In this document: in pieces, positions 1 to 11,485 of the stretch
Layout of the letters: every line of letters starts with the position of its first letter
Numbering within the stretch: position 1 is the stretch's first letter
Assembly: GCF_016217785.1 (NCBI RefSeq)
Contig: NZ_JACRGA010000016.1
Span: 127,501-179,705, forward strand
Reading direction: 5' to 3'
From: Methanobacterium sp.
GTDB lineage: Archaea > Methanobacteriota > Methanobacteria > Methanobacteriales > Methanobacteriaceae
Length of the DNA: 52,205 bases
Notes under the pieces: model-generated
The model's database searches: none
Seen by the model: the letters and a program-made list of their open reading frames with translations, nothing else
What the model was told of the DNA's origin: nothing
Program-made: the position numbers and the translations under genes

Positions 1-1560
<1,560 letters not shown>

Positions 1561-2277
1561 TCATTCCGGCTCATAACTCATTATCATATGTCTGATCAGA
1601 TTCTCTACATCTGTTACGAATTTTTCACGGTCAATTCCTCTTTTTTCCAGTATTTTCCGGTGGTCTGGGGGAATGTCAGACATGCTTTTAGAGATAGAGG
1701 ATAATAATACTGCTGCTTCTGCGGGATCCACATCCGGACGAATTGTGCCATCATCTATGCCGGCCTGTACAGAGTTACACATAATTGTGAATCGTTCGAT
1801 ACGCATTTCATGGATACTGTTGAGATATTCGCTGGCACTTTTGAGTTCAGAAAGATCAAAATAGTGATTTTTTGATTTAAAAGATTTATAATCTTTAAAA
1901 GAGTCTTTGTAGGCTATTTCAAATCTTCCAGACTGAAAATAATTATAAATGCGGATATAGTCGGAATAATCTCTGTTAAAATCGTGATAAGCCATTCTAA
2001 ATGCTGAAACTTTATCAATTCCAGAGTTGGCTTTCTTCACATCTTCCTTGATCATTGAATTTAATATCCGGGTCCCACGCAAAACAATGGCAAAAAAAAG
2101 TTCATCCTTGTTATCAAAGTAGAGATAAAGAGTGGCTTTACTCAGTTCAACTTCCTGGGCTATGTCATTCATGGAGACATCATCATAACCCCTGGATAAG
2201 AATAACTTCTCAGCAGCCTTGAATATGTCATTTCGCCGTTGTTCCTTTTCCCGTTCCCTCCGATCCTTGATGGACAT
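1561..2277 (-). CDS. TetR/AcrR family transcriptional regulator, candidate regulator of mcr/mrt
   Basis: A 238-residue protein with a typical TetR N-terminal helix-turn-helix at about residues 15-60 (IFKAAEKLFLSRGYDDVS, then DIAQEVELSKATLYLYF). The C-terminal ligand or dimer domain is divergent, as is usual for the family. It is transcribed toward the methyl-coenzyme M reductase gene, 473 bp upstream of it. Its own upstream region holds GTTATCAAATAAC at 2299-2311 and a weaker half-site 18 bp further at 2317. That is the same motif and spacing as the array before mcr/mrt. Autoregulation and control of the reductase operon are therefore likely but unproven. The ligand cannot be predicted. Confidence 0.9.
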   Translation of the reverse strand: MSIKDRREREKEQRRNDIFKAAEKLFLSRGYDDVSMNDIAQEVELSKATLYLYFDNKDELFFAIVLRGTRILNSMIKEDVKKANSGIDKVSAFRMAYHDFNRDYSDYIRIYNYFQSGRFEIAYKDSFKDYKSFKSKNHYFDLSELKSASEYLNSIHEMRIERFTIMCNSVQAGIDDGTIRPDVDPAEAAVLLSSISKSMSDIPPDHRKILEKRGIDREKFVTDVENLIRHMIMSYEPE

Positions 2278-2593
2278 AATTTCAACCCCTAAACAGTGGT
2301 TATCAAATAACCTTCAGTTAGTAAAACTATACTTTATTAATGGTTAATACTTTCCTTTTTAATTTAATTCTAAAACTATTTATATTCTAAAAAATTGTTT
2401 GTTTGAAAGACTATTTAATTCATGTTTAGAGTGTTAAATACGGGGATTACAAAATAAAAATATTAATTACACTTTATTTTTGTATAATACAGAAAATTAA
2501 GGCAAAATAATTAAAACAGCTAATATCATCAATTAATTTATTTAATTAAATTTTTATTTGATTACTCTTTAAATTATATTATTTTTAAATTTA
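2278..2593. other. intergenic: tetR promoter and AT-rich spacer
   Basis: Reading on the minus strand, an ATATAAAT box at 2378-2385 is a plausible TATA element for tetR, with start near 2353. The inverted repeat GTTATCAAATAAC (2299-2311) and the half-site at 2317 lie between that start and the gene, as expected for an autoregulatory roadblock. The remaining 200 bases are strongly AT-rich with T/A runs. I see no gene, RNA or clear terminator in them. Confidence 0.45.
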
Positions 2594-2854
2594 TTAATAT
2601 AAACCCAATGCTTTAGCTAAAATAAGCACAGCCACCCCGATTATCCCACCAAAACCGGCCACAAGCATGGTGAGTATATTGATGGGGATTTTGAAAAAGG
2701 GAAGGATGTTCCAGATGAAGAGGAGTATCCATCCCAGTGCCATGTGCAACAGGATGCTCAGAGCAACCTTTCCCAGCTTTAACAGGATGCTGGCAAAGAA
2801 TATGCCCACAACTAATAGGATTATTCCAATAATTACCAGGGTCAAGATTTCCAT
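2594..2854 (-). CDS. small membrane protein, BofA-like (pro-sigmaK processing inhibitor BofA family)
   Basis: An 86-residue, almost entirely hydrophobic protein with about three membrane segments (residues 3-25, 28-52, 58-84). The segments LLHMALGWILLFIWNILPFF and GFGGIIGVAVLILAKALGLY match the pattern of BofA-like proteins, which also occur in archaea with no sporulation role. A GGAACCCC-type Shine-Dalgarno precedes the ATG. It stands alone between tetR and argG, 77 bp downstream of the argG stop on the same strand, so it could be a second gene of the argG transcript. Its function in archaea is unknown. Confidence 0.7.
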   Translation of the reverse strand: MEILTLVIIGIILLVVGIFFASILLKLGKVALSILLHMALGWILLFIWNILPFFKIPINILTMLVAGFGGIIGVAVLILAKALGLY

Positions 2855-2931
2855 TAGGGGTTCCTCTTTAAATCATCCCAGATTTTCATCCTATTTTTAT
2901 CCCCAAAGTTTAATATCAAATTATTTTTAAT

Positions 2932-4124
<1,193 letters not shown>

Positions 4125-4334
4125 GATACTCCTGATTTTAATTGTATTGTCCTATTATTGGTATTTTGTAACAGAATAAATATTGATAAAGTTATGATGA
4201 CAGGCCTATAAAAAACTTTATTATATTATAAATGACCGATTTTTTTTGATATGATTTTTTTGATATATTATTATAGGGAATTGATTTGATAAGAGAAAAA
4301 TAAAAAAAACATGATTTAAATTCTTTTTTAATGA

Positions 4335-4928
4335 TTATATTATCTTGAAAACCTTTTTAACTTGTTTCCAGTAAAGATGTATGTGTGTTAATGTGCTGAC
4401 TGCCATTATAATTGCAAATTCTGCATGCCAGAAGTCAATGGTCAGATTCCAGGATGTTTGAATTCCATAATTGATGAATATGCCCAGGATGAGTCCGGTG
4501 ACTCCAGTTAAAATGAAGCTGACCATAAGTACATATTTCCAGATAGAATAGTAGATACTCCTTTTCAGATGGTTTTCCAGGTACAGGAGATAAGTAATCA
4601 GATAAATAATGAGGGTGGTTGTGATCAAGGGTATTAAGTTATAATTTTCAGGGGGAACTGAACTGGCATTCTGAATATCAGAAAAGCTACTATTGCTATT
4701 ATTTTTACTATTAATACTATCATTGGACTGTGTTGTTGAACTGTTCGTCAGGGTTCCGGAACTGGGAGATTCAGAGTGGTCACATAGGTTATCCTGATTA
4801 GTGTCCACATAACGGGGGCACTGGCCAGGGAAGGGATCGTTTAATAAGCCATAAGGACAGTCATTCCATGCGTAAACTGCTATTGGTGTGAGGAGGGCAA
4901 TTAAAAGAACCACATACAATTTTTTCAC
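4335..4928 (-). CDS. exported DUF4405-type membrane protein with cysteine/calcium-like motif
   Basis: This reading uses a GTG start at 4926-4928, one base after the stop of the upstream gene and preceded by an AGGAGG; a longer upstream extension is possible but would lack a signal peptide. The 197-residue product has an N-terminal signal (KKLYVVLLIALLTPIAVYA). Next comes a Cys-containing motif CPYGLLNDPFPGQCPRYVD, then DTNQDNLCD, which resembles a DxNxDxxxD calcium loop. A Ser/Asn-rich linker follows, and then a DUF4405-like set of about three membrane helices with WHAEFAI and THIHLYW histidines. These could ligate b-type haem. It is paired with a paralogous gene immediately upstream. The electron-transfer role is inference. 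Confidence 0.72.
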   Translation of the reverse strand: MKKLYVVLLIALLTPIAVYAWNDCPYGLLNDPFPGQCPRYVDTNQDNLCDHSESPSSGTLTNSSTTQSNDSINSKNNSNSSFSDIQNASSVPPENYNLIPLITTTLIIYLITYLLYLENHLKRSIYYSIWKYVLMVSFILTGVTGLILGIFINYGIQTSWNLTIDFWHAEFAIIMAVSTLTHIHLYWKQVKKVFKII

Positions 4929-4929
4929 T

Positions 4930-5334
4930 TTAATTTCCTCCTGAATTTTTACCAGATTCTTCACTGGATTTATCTGGTTCGCTGGATTTATCTGCTTCAC
5001 TTGATTTATTTGCTTCACCCAAATCATCGGATTTTTTGCCAGGGGAAGACATCCAGTAAGAGTGTATGTGGAAAATGGCAATCCAGAACATGGCTATGGC
5101 AAACTGAACATGCCAGTAAAGGAGTCCCTGGCTGATAGGGAGTGCAATCCCATATTCTGCAAGGCTTATAAGCACTAAACCCGCCCCTGCAGATATAAGG
5201 AAGGTTAAAAGAATAAGAATATTCCATAAACGGATGTGAATAGATTTTTTTATATAATTTTTATGGTAAAGAATGTAACTTCCCAAATAGGCAGCTATAA
5301 GGGTGATGGATATGGTTATCAGATCGTAAGTCAT
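4930..5334 (-). CDS. DUF4405-type membrane protein, paralogue of its downstream neighbour
   Basis: A 134-residue protein with three membrane segments (about residues 4-22, 36-58, 70-95) and histidines in LLYWHVQFAIAMFW and AIFHIHSYW, the same arrangement as the C-terminal half of the next gene. The hydrophilic tail is a short repeat of the kind EANKSSEADKSSEPDKSSEE. The last codons (Gly-Gly-Asn) encode the AGGAGG that serves as Shine-Dalgarno for the next gene, whose GTG start follows after one base. The two are thus very likely co-translated and may form one membrane haem or quinone-like electron-transfer unit. The function is not established. Confidence 0.72.
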   Translation of the reverse strand: MTYDLITISITLIAAYLGSYILYHKNYIKKSIHIRLWNILILLTFLISAGAGLVLISLAEYGIALPISQGLLYWHVQFAIAMFWIAIFHIHSYWMSSPGKKSDDLGEANKSSEADKSSEPDKSSEESGKNSGGN

Positions 5335-5620
5335 GGTATCGTGAATTAAAATCTTTAATCTAAGAATTATTCAAATTCGATCTAAGGATTTCAATCTAAG
5401 ATATTTTTATCTAATATATATTTTATTAATTTAATTCCTAAGAATCCATAATCTAGAAAATTCTAATATATTATAGTATAGTGTAGTTTTACTTAGGATA
5501 ATTTAATATGTCTCTGAATATTAAAGTTTTTCAAGACAAGTTTAAGTTCTTAATATATCAATGGAGAGTAATTCAACAGAAGGAGAGTAACTCAAAGAAC
5601 TCGGGGTAATGGTGGGATTA
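5335..5620. promoter_or_regulatory. divergent promoter region with a 19-bp direct duplication
   Basis: This AT-rich spacer lies between the divergent DUF4405 pair and the nitroreductase. CTTAATATATC near 5549-5559 is a plausible TATA element for the rightward gene. GGAGAGTAATTCAACAGAA (5563-5581) is followed directly by a near copy (5582-5600). Several AATCTAAG-like repeats occur at 5350-5410. No RNA gene was seen. Confidence 0.4.
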
Positions 5621-6358
5621 ATGCAAAAAAAGAGTAAATATGTTCTGGTGATAATTATATTACTTTCCGCTTTCCTAGTTTTTTACTTAACCTACGCAGT
5701 TTTCATGCAGCCAGTTACGCAAAATCAGACCCAAGTAGTTTTAGGAACATATAACCTTCCCCAAGCTGAGGTTACCAGTGGAATGTCTGTGGATCAGGCC
5801 ATACAAAACAGACGTTCCGTTAGAAATTTCAGTGCAACCGCTCTTACTCTGCAAGATGCTTCACAGCTTTTGTGGGCGGCTCAGGGAATAACAGACTCTG
5901 AGAGGAATTATCGGACCACTCCTTCTGCTGGTCATGTTTTTCCCATGGAAGTTTATCTAGTTGCGGGCGATAACGGTGTTCAAGGCCTTGGAGCTGGTAT
6001 ATATCGTTATAATCCTTATAATAACACTTTAGAAAAAATAGTGGAAGGTGATCAAACCTATAATTTGTCACAGGCAGCTCATGGGCAAACATGGGTTGAT
6101 GAAGCACCAATAAGTCTGGTGATCACTGGAAACTATCAGAAAATGAAAGATAAATATCCTGATGAAAATTTAAGCACGCGATTTGTGGATATTGAAGCAG
6201 GTCATATTGGGGAGAACATATATTTAGAGGCAGTTTCTCGTGGTCTGGGCACAGTGGCCATTGGATCCTTTTACGATGATCAGATGATAAACCTTTTGAA
6301 GTTACCATCAAATGAGACCCCCATATATATCTATCCAGTGGGTTACCAGGCATCATAA
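5621..6358 (+). CDS. membrane-anchored nitroreductase family protein (SagB-type)
   Basis: This protein has the nitroreductase fold with FMN. The start at 5621 has GGTGGGA four bases upstream; an in-frame ATG at 5609 would add four residues. A single membrane anchor (KYVLVIIILLSAFLVFYLTY) is followed by an extracytoplasmic catalytic domain. The nitroreductase signature is AIQNRRSVRNFSATALTLQD, then QLLWAAQGIT and TTPSAGHVFPMEVYLV, as in SagB/ThcOx-like dehydrogenases. The C-terminal GLGTVAIGSFYDDQ and PIYIYPVGY complete the fold. Placing a flavin oxidoreductase outside the membrane is unusual. The adjacent divergent DUF4405 proteins could supply electrons, but that is speculation. Substrate unknown. 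Confidence 0.85.
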   Translation: MQKKSKYVLVIIILLSAFLVFYLTYAVFMQPVTQNQTQVVLGTYNLPQAEVTSGMSVDQAIQNRRSVRNFSATALTLQDASQLLWAAQGITDSERNYRTTPSAGHVFPMEVYLVAGDNGVQGLGAGIYRYNPYNNTLEKIVEGDQTYNLSQAAHGQTWVDEAPISLVITGNYQKMKDKYPDENLSTRFVDIEAGHIGENIYLEAVSRGLGTVAIGSFYDDQMINLLKLPSNETPIYIYPVGYQAS

Positions 6359-6476
6359 CCATTTCAAAATGAGTTAAGTCCTTAGCTGTGGGTGGTTAAT
6401 ATAAAATAACTGTGACTGATATAATATTTTATCCAGTGATAAGCCTCTATTTGATGGAAGAAAACATTTTAGGTGT

Positions 6477-7205
6477 ATGGTGAGCGGTATGGACTGTGAA
6501 GTTATAACTATTGCCCAGGATACTGGAGGTGACATTTCCCTTAATCAGGAGTTAATGGAAGAATTGACTCAAGGTAGTATTGGAAAACCCTTAATTGACT
6601 CTGCGTTAACGGGGACTCCACTTTTAAAGTTTGGATCAGGACCTCCCCATATTCTTCTATGTGCAGGCATTCACGGAAACGAACTCCCCCCTCAAGTGGC
6701 TTTTTTCAAACTCTTGAATCAGTTAGATGGTAAAAAAATCAAGGGAACAGTTTACACCATCCCCATAGCCATCCCCTATGCGACCATGAAAAATTCACGA
6801 AGATTTAATGGTTGGGATATGAATCGGAAGACCTTTAAGGAAGGATGCATTTCAAATACCATTTTAAAAACCGCCCAAAAACTGAAAATCCAAGCAGCAG
6901 CTGACTTTCACTCCACCCAACCCCAGAGTAACCCTGGAATAGAAAGTGTTTTTTGCTCTAAAAAGCCATGTTATGAGAGTTTTAAGATAGCCAGTCATAT
7001 AACCCACCAGACATCTTCTAAGGTTATTTCTCAGGAACGAGCCGGAACCCTGTATGGTGGTGCCCTGGAAGACGAGTTGAATATCAGTGGAATACCTGCA
7101 GTGACTTGCGAAGTAGTCTCCAGAAATGGGAAAGTAGATTCTGGGAGTGTTGAAAGGTCTTTTATGCAGATGAAGTCTTTCCTGGATTATTTTAATATGA
7201 TATAA
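6477..7205 (+). CDS. succinylglutamate desuccinylase/aspartoacylase family deacylase
   Basis: A zinc-dependent amide hydrolase of the AstE/AspA carboxypeptidase-like family, 242 residues. Zinc ligands are visible as H and E in CAGIHGNELPPQ and H in AADFHSTQPQ. YTIPIAIPYATMKNSRRFNGWDMNR carries the arginine-asparagine substrate pocket expected of this family (the string continues into the next helix). GIPAVTCEVVSRNGKVD is near the C-terminus and contains the likely catalytic glutamate. A second possible ATG is four codons in. It is preceded by a 118-bp spacer and is not tightly linked to its neighbours. Physiological substrate unknown. Confidence 0.85.
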   Translation: MVSGMDCEVITIAQDTGGDISLNQELMEELTQGSIGKPLIDSALTGTPLLKFGSGPPHILLCAGIHGNELPPQVAFFKLLNQLDGKKIKGTVYTIPIAIPYATMKNSRRFNGWDMNRKTFKEGCISNTILKTAQKLKIQAAADFHSTQPQSNPGIESVFCSKKPCYESFKIASHITHQTSSKVISQERAGTLYGGALEDELNISGIPAVTCEVVSRNGKVDSGSVERSFMQMKSFLDYFNMI

Positions 7206-7394
7206 TTTCCCTTTCTTTCAATTTCCCCTTTCTTTCATTATTATTTCAAAACCTATAAATCTACAGAAAAATAGTAATGTTAATTTGCCCAATATTGGCG
7301 GTTAATTCCTATAACAATGCATTATCCCATGGTATGCTTTTGTAATACAAGATATGCTCTTAATCATTCTCCTGAAATCATAGAAACTGATAAC

Positions 7395-8138
7395 ATGCCT
7401 TCTTACAAAAAACACATATTATTCTCACTTATAATGATATTCCCCTTCTTTCCTGATGTTTACTACCTGTCCCTGGCTGTGGTGGGGGCTTCGGTTGTGG
7501 ATCTGGACACCAGTTTCCGTTATAGAAACCTGGTTCTAATGGCACTTGCTGGGGGTATTCTGGCATTAATACTCCCATTTTTTCAAATCACTTCATTCAC
7601 TGGAATATTATTGATAAGCATAGCATTATTCTTCTTTGTTGCACAGCATCGGGGTTTTGTACATTCTGTTCCTGGAACTGCTCTGGCTGCAGCATGCCTG
7701 GCTCTGTTTGTAATCAGTTTTCAGAACATTTTAATGATTTTAACACCAGATCCACGGATTACTTTCCTATTAACCTCATTAATTCTGGGAATAATAGTTT
7801 TAAATAGAGGATTGCTCATTTTATACGCGTTACTGGTAACAATTGGGATATTTTTAACACCTTTAACCAGTTTTAACTTTTTTTACGTGGCAACAGCTTT
7901 ATTTGTAGGTTCATTGAGTCATCTGATCCTGGATCTCTTCACCGGTAGTGGGGTGAAACTTTTCGATCCATTATCCAAACACAGGTACGGTAAAATGACT
8001 GGATTATTCATTATTGCCCTGTGGCTGGTCAGTGTGGCAGTTCTTTATATTTATCCTGGAGAAAACTACCTGTCTTTAAATTATTTTTTAACTACATTCC
8101 CTCAGTTAACTACATTCAATCCAATGGGAATCATTTGA
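7395..8138 (+). CDS. DUF457 / YdjM-like integral membrane metal-dependent hydrolase
   Basis: A 247-residue membrane protein from the chosen ATG (MPSYKKHILFSL). An upstream in-frame ATG at 7317 would add 26 residues, rich in Cys and unlike family members. The conserved acidic/His features of this family are visible: VVGASVVDLDTSFRYRN near the N-terminus, AQHRGFVHSVPGTAL in the middle, and VGSLSHLILDLFTGSGVKLF near the C-terminus. There are about six to seven hydrophobic helices. The family is annotated as metal-dependent hydrolase by fold; the true activity in archaea is unknown. No operon partner is evident. Confidence 0.8.
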   Translation: MPSYKKHILFSLIMIFPFFPDVYYLSLAVVGASVVDLDTSFRYRNLVLMALAGGILALILPFFQITSFTGILLISIALFFFVAQHRGFVHSVPGTALAAACLALFVISFQNILMILTPDPRITFLLTSLILGIIVLNRGLLILYALLVTIGIFLTPLTSFNFFYVATALFVGSLSHLILDLFTGSGVKLFDPLSKHRYGKMTGLFIIALWLVSVAVLYIYPGENYLSLNYFLTTFPQLTTFNPMGII

Positions 8139-8477
<339 letters not shown>

Positions 8478-8789
8478 ATGTTTATAACCAGAATATTCTA
8501 CGGAATCGCCTATTTCATTGTATTGATATGGGAGATAATCAAAGCCACCATTGACGTTGCAATCAGAACTGTAAACGGCAAAGTGGATCCAGTTGTAGTG
8601 GAAATCCCCACAGTGCTTAAAAGACCCATCTCCCAAACTATTCTTGCCAACAGTATTACCCTGACTCCTGGAACCTTATCCATTGATCTTGACTCAGAAA
8701 AACAGGTTTTAAGGGTTGCTACCATAACTCCACGTTCCAACGAGGATGTTATACCATTTGAACCATACATTAAAGGGATGTTAGAATGA
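8478..8789 (+). CDS. ehbA: energy-converting hydrogenase B subunit EhbA (MnhE/MrpE-like)
   Basis: First gene of the ehb operon. Ehb is a membrane-bound [NiFe] hydrogenase that uses the ion gradient to reduce low-potential ferredoxin for CO2 assimilation in methanogens. The 103-residue protein resembles the MnhE/MrpE antiporter subunit: an N-terminal membrane helix pair (FYGIAYFIVLIWEIIKATID), followed by the cytoplasmic motif SQTILANSITLTPGTLSIDL that is typical of MnhE. The stop overlaps the next start as ATGA (8786-8789). The next nine genes are equally tightly packed. Confidence 0.93.
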   Translation: MFITRIFYGIAYFIVLIWEIIKATIDVAIRTVNGKVDPVVVEIPTVLKRPISQTILANSITLTPGTLSIDLDSEKQVLRVATITPRSNEDVIPFEPYIKGMLE

Positions 8790-9055
8790 ACTTGTTTGTA
8801 TTCTCGCAATATGTATTAATGGCGGCTTTGGCAATATTTGCAGTGGCCACCATCCGAATTGCCACCCGCAAAACAATAGCCATGGGACTGGTGGGATTAT
8901 CCGGATTTACCATCGCCGTAGCCACATTCCTGATCCTGTTGCAGAACCTTTACGGTATTGCCTTTTGCCGTGATATAGCCATGGCATTGTTAATTATGGA
9001 TGTGGTTGGAACCATAGCCTTTGCCCGAGTCTTAAGGGGGTATGCCCGTGGATGA
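8786..9055 (+). CDS. ehbB: energy-converting hydrogenase B subunit EhbB (MnhF/MrpF-like)
   Basis: An 89-residue membrane protein with three hydrophobic helices and the MnhF-like segment DIAMALLIMDVVGTIAFAR. It starts inside the ehbA stop (ATGA overlap) and overlaps ehbC by 14 bp. It belongs to the antiporter-like membrane module of Ehb, expected to couple ion flow to ferredoxin reduction. Assignment rests on operon position and the MnhF pattern. Confidence 0.92.
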   Translation: MNLFVFSQYVLMAALAIFAVATIRIATRKTIAMGLVGLSGFTIAVATFLILLQNLYGIAFCRDIAMALLIMDVVGTIAFARVLRGYARG

Positions 9056-9323
9056 TATAATTACCATTATAAAATCAATAATACTTCTCGTAGCAGCAGT
9101 TCTGGTAATCCTGACAGCTATTGGAATTATAAGATACAAGGACGATATGGAAAGGGTTTTATATGCCCGTGTACATATTTTAGGCGTTATTGACGTGGCC
9201 TGTATGGTTTCTTTACTTGTGCTGGGAGAACCCTTGCTGGCTGGAGTTTACTTTATATTAACACCCTTCGCATCCCATGCCATAGCCAATGGTTACTATT
9301 ATGGGGAGGATAAAGATGATTGA
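9042..9323 (+). CDS. ehbC: energy-converting hydrogenase B subunit EhbC (MnhG/MrpG-like)
   Basis: A 93-residue protein with three membrane segments and the MnhG-like signature TAIGIIRYKDDMERVLYARVH, followed by HILGVIDVACMVSLL and PFASHAIANGYYYGEDKDD. The ATG at 9042 lies 13 bases after an AAGGGGG; a GTG four codons in is a possible alternative. It overlaps both neighbours, which indicates translational coupling. Its role is a structural subunit of the ion-translocating arm of Ehb. Confidence 0.92.
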   Translation: MPVDDIITIIKSIILLVAAVLVILTAIGIIRYKDDMERVLYARVHILGVIDVACMVSLLVLGEPLLAGVYFILTPFASHAIANGYYYGEDKDD

Positions 9324-9549
9324 ATATTTATTCATGCTAACTGCAGTTTTAGGAGCTATCCTAGCTTTGATGCAGAGGGATCTATTGAAATCTGCTATCC
9401 TGGTGGGTATCAGCGGAGCTTCAATTGCCATTCTATACCAGTATCTACTGGCCCCTGATGTGGCCCTTACCCAGGCCATTGTGGGAGCCGCTATCATCCC
9501 GGTGTTCTTTGCACTGGCAGTCTACAAAACACGTAGGATGGAGGAATAA
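9316..9549 (+). CDS. ehbD: energy-converting hydrogenase B subunit EhbD (MnhB N-terminal-like)
   Basis: A 77-residue membrane protein starting MIEYLFMLTAVLGAILALMQ. The ATG at 9316 is chosen because GGGGAGGATAAAG lies directly before it; an upstream in-frame ATG at 9289 lies deep inside ehbC. It overlaps the end of ehbC by 8 bp. The segment ISGASIAILYQYLLAPDVALTQAIVGA resembles the N-terminal domain (DUF4040-like) found in MnhA/MnhB-type antiporter subunits. The next gene starts two bases downstream. Confidence 0.9.
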   Translation: MIEYLFMLTAVLGAILALMQRDLLKSAILVGISGASIAILYQYLLAPDVALTQAIVGAAIIPVFFALAVYKTRRMEE

Positions 9550-9550
9550 G

Positions 9551-9913
9551 ATGGTCATTGACGTACAAATCACATCATTATTTACCGCAGTAGCACTAAT
9601 TATCATCGGTATTTTTGCTGCAGCATTCCTGGATAACCTCATTAAAAAAATAATAGGACTGGCTTTCATTGGAGATGGGGTTAACCTGTTTTTGATTGCC
9701 ATGGGTTACAAACCGGGAGGAATAGTCTATATCTACTTGCCTGGTATGGCAGCAGAATGGTTCTCCCAGAATGCAGCTTATCCTCTACCATTTGCAATGG
9801 TTTTAACCAGCATTGTGATTGGAGCCAGTACCATGGCAGTGATGCTGGGAATTATCATCGTACTCTACAAAAAGCGCGGATCTTTAAGCGCAAAGGAGAT
9901 TCTGGGAGAGTAA
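9551..9913 (+). CDS. ehbE: energy-converting hydrogenase B subunit EhbE (MnhC/NuoK-like)
   Basis: A 120-residue membrane protein with three helices and the NuoK/MnhC pattern: KKIIGLAFIGDGVNLFLIAMG, then DPL-type loop equivalents, and AMVLTSIVIGASTMAVMLGI. In complex I the NuoK fold contributes conserved intramembrane acids to proton transfer. Here the D in GDGVNLF and the C-terminal helix fit that layout. ATG 9551 follows GGAGGAATAAG directly. A longer reading from 9425 is excluded because it would run through ehbD. Confidence 0.92.
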   Translation: MVIDVQITSLFTAVALIIIGIFAAAFLDNLIKKIIGLAFIGDGVNLFLIAMGYKPGGIVYIYLPGMAAEWFSQNAAYPLPFAMVLTSIVIGASTMAVMLGIIIVLYKKRGSLSAKEILGE

Positions 9914-9979
9914 TCAAATGTCACTTTATGATTCCAACAAAATCAACAATATATATTACAATGGTACAGGAGGGATATT

Positions 9980-11485
9980 GTGAACCTCTTAATACCCCTG
10001 ATGGTTATTGTTCCCATACTGTGTGCACTGTTTCTAAACCTTTTACATAAAAAGGATCGCACAATCAAGACCATAGCCATTATTTTAGCTTTATCACTGC
10101 CAGCATTACCTCTTCTGGCTAATTATGGTTTGCATTATTTCGGGGGATATGCGCCCCTCATTGAAAATCCAACCTTATCCAATAATCTGCCCTCACTCAT
10201 CACTGGAACTGCCTTAAACACATTCCACCCGGCAATCACCTACTCCTTCCAGAGTGCACAGAAAATATTCGTATTCATCCTGGGACTGGTGGGGCTTCTG
10301 GCCATATTCACCTCACTTTACGAGACCCGCCGACCATCAGGAGTATACGGATACATGATGTTCATGGGAATTGCTGCAGTAACTGCCATACTCTTAACCG
10401 ATGACATATTCAACCTCTATGTCTTCTTTGAGATCGCAGCCCTGGCAACAGTGGGAATAGTACTGGTTTCCAATGTAAAAGGCAACTACGAAACTGCCCT
10501 TAAATATATGATACTGGGGAGTATAGCCGCACCATTATTCCTTTTAGGGATAGCCCTCATTCTAGGGGTTACAGGAAACGTGAACATTAGTGACATCATA
10601 TATTCCCTCCAAAATGGACTGGTGGATCCTAAAAATCCAGTGCTCTTAATGGCCTGTGGTTTAATAGTATTCGGATGGTTGTACGGTTCGGGACTTCCCC
10701 CATTCCACACCATCAAATCAGCAATTTACAGTAAAGCCCTCCCCAGTGGAGCAGCACTCATCCAGGCATTTTCGGTTTTCATCTTCATTGCCCTGGGAAT
10801 CATTATCCTGAGAATATTTTCCTACCTCCCATTCTCCCAGTGGGTGATACTGGGAGCATCCCTGCTGGCTATGATCCTGGGAATTACCATGGCCATTGTT
10901 CAGACTGACATCAAACGGATGATCGGCTTCCTGGCAGTGGGTGAACTGGGATATATAGGCATTGGACTGGGATTGGGCACAGCATTCGGAATAACAGCCG
11001 GACTCTTCCAGGCAGTTAACGAAGTAATAATCACTGCATTCTTATTCATAGGATTTGGAACAGTACTCTACCAAACTAGAGTCAGCGACACCCGCAAACT
11101 GGGGGGGATGCTGCAAAGAAATCCTCTGGTGGCCTTCCTGGTCTTAATGGCAGGATTTGCAATGGCAGGAGTGCCACCATTAAACGCATTCCAGAGCAAA
11201 CTCATGCTCATCCAGGCATCTATCAGTGCCGGTTTCCCGGAGTTAGGGGTAATAATGATACTCCTGAGTATCGTGACCTTCATGACCTTCATGAAAGCAT
11301 TCCACGCAGTTTTCCTACGTCCAAAACCTGTTGATCTGGAGTTAAAGAATGAAGATATACCCAAAGCCACCATAATCGCCCTTCTGGTATTCCTGGTGGT
11401 TTGTATAATCTTTGGACTCTTCCCACAGGTAGTAACCAGCTACCTGCAGCCACTGGCAACCAGTTTAGCAGGAGGTATAGTATGA
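9980..11485 (+). CDS. ehbF: energy-converting hydrogenase B subunit EhbF (MnhD/NuoN-like antiporter subunit)
   Basis: A 501-residue polytopic membrane protein of the proton-conducting antiporter family. It starts with GTG at 9980 after AGGAGGG. Visible family features include the acidic helix NLYVFFEIAALATVGIVL, the lysine region YETALKYMILGSIAAPLFLLG, the broken-helix segment GSGLPPFHTIKSAIYSKALP with the conserved PxFHxW-like core, and QTDIKRMIGFLAVGELGYIG. About 14 helices are expected. This is likely the main ion channel of Ehb. Its last four bases overlap the next start (ATGA). Confidence 0.95.
   Translation: MNLLIPLMVIVPILCALFLNLLHKKDRTIKTIAIILALSLPALPLLANYGLHYFGGYAPLIENPTLSNNLPSLITGTALNTFHPAITYSFQSAQKIFVFILGLVGLLAIFTSLYETRRPSGVYGYMMFMGIAAVTAILLTDDIFNLYVFFEIAALATVGIVLVSNVKGNYETALKYMILGSIAAPLFLLGIALILGVTGNVNISDIIYSLQNGLVDPKNPVLLMACGLIVFGWLYGSGLPPFHTIKSAIYSKALPSGAALIQAFSVFIFIALGIIILRIFSYLPFSQWVILGASLLAMILGITMAIVQTDIKRMIGFLAVGELGYIGIGLGLGTAFGITAGLFQAVNEVIITAFLFIGFGTVLYQTRVSDTRKLGGMLQRNPLVAFLVLMAGFAMAGVPPLNAFQSKLMLIQASISAGFPELGVIMILLSIVTFMTFMKAFHAVFLRPKPVDLELKNEDIPKATIIALLVFLVVCIIFGLFPQVVTSYLQPLATSLAGGIV

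Noticed and set aside
1673..1864. ORF of 63 codons opposite tetR
   Set aside because: It is antisense to tetR, has no ribosome binding site and no recognisable protein features; a shadow of the coding strand.
4929..5081. Longer N-terminus for the second DUF4405 protein
   Set aside because: It would start inside the upstream gene and mask the signal peptide; the GTG after AGGAGG is better supported.
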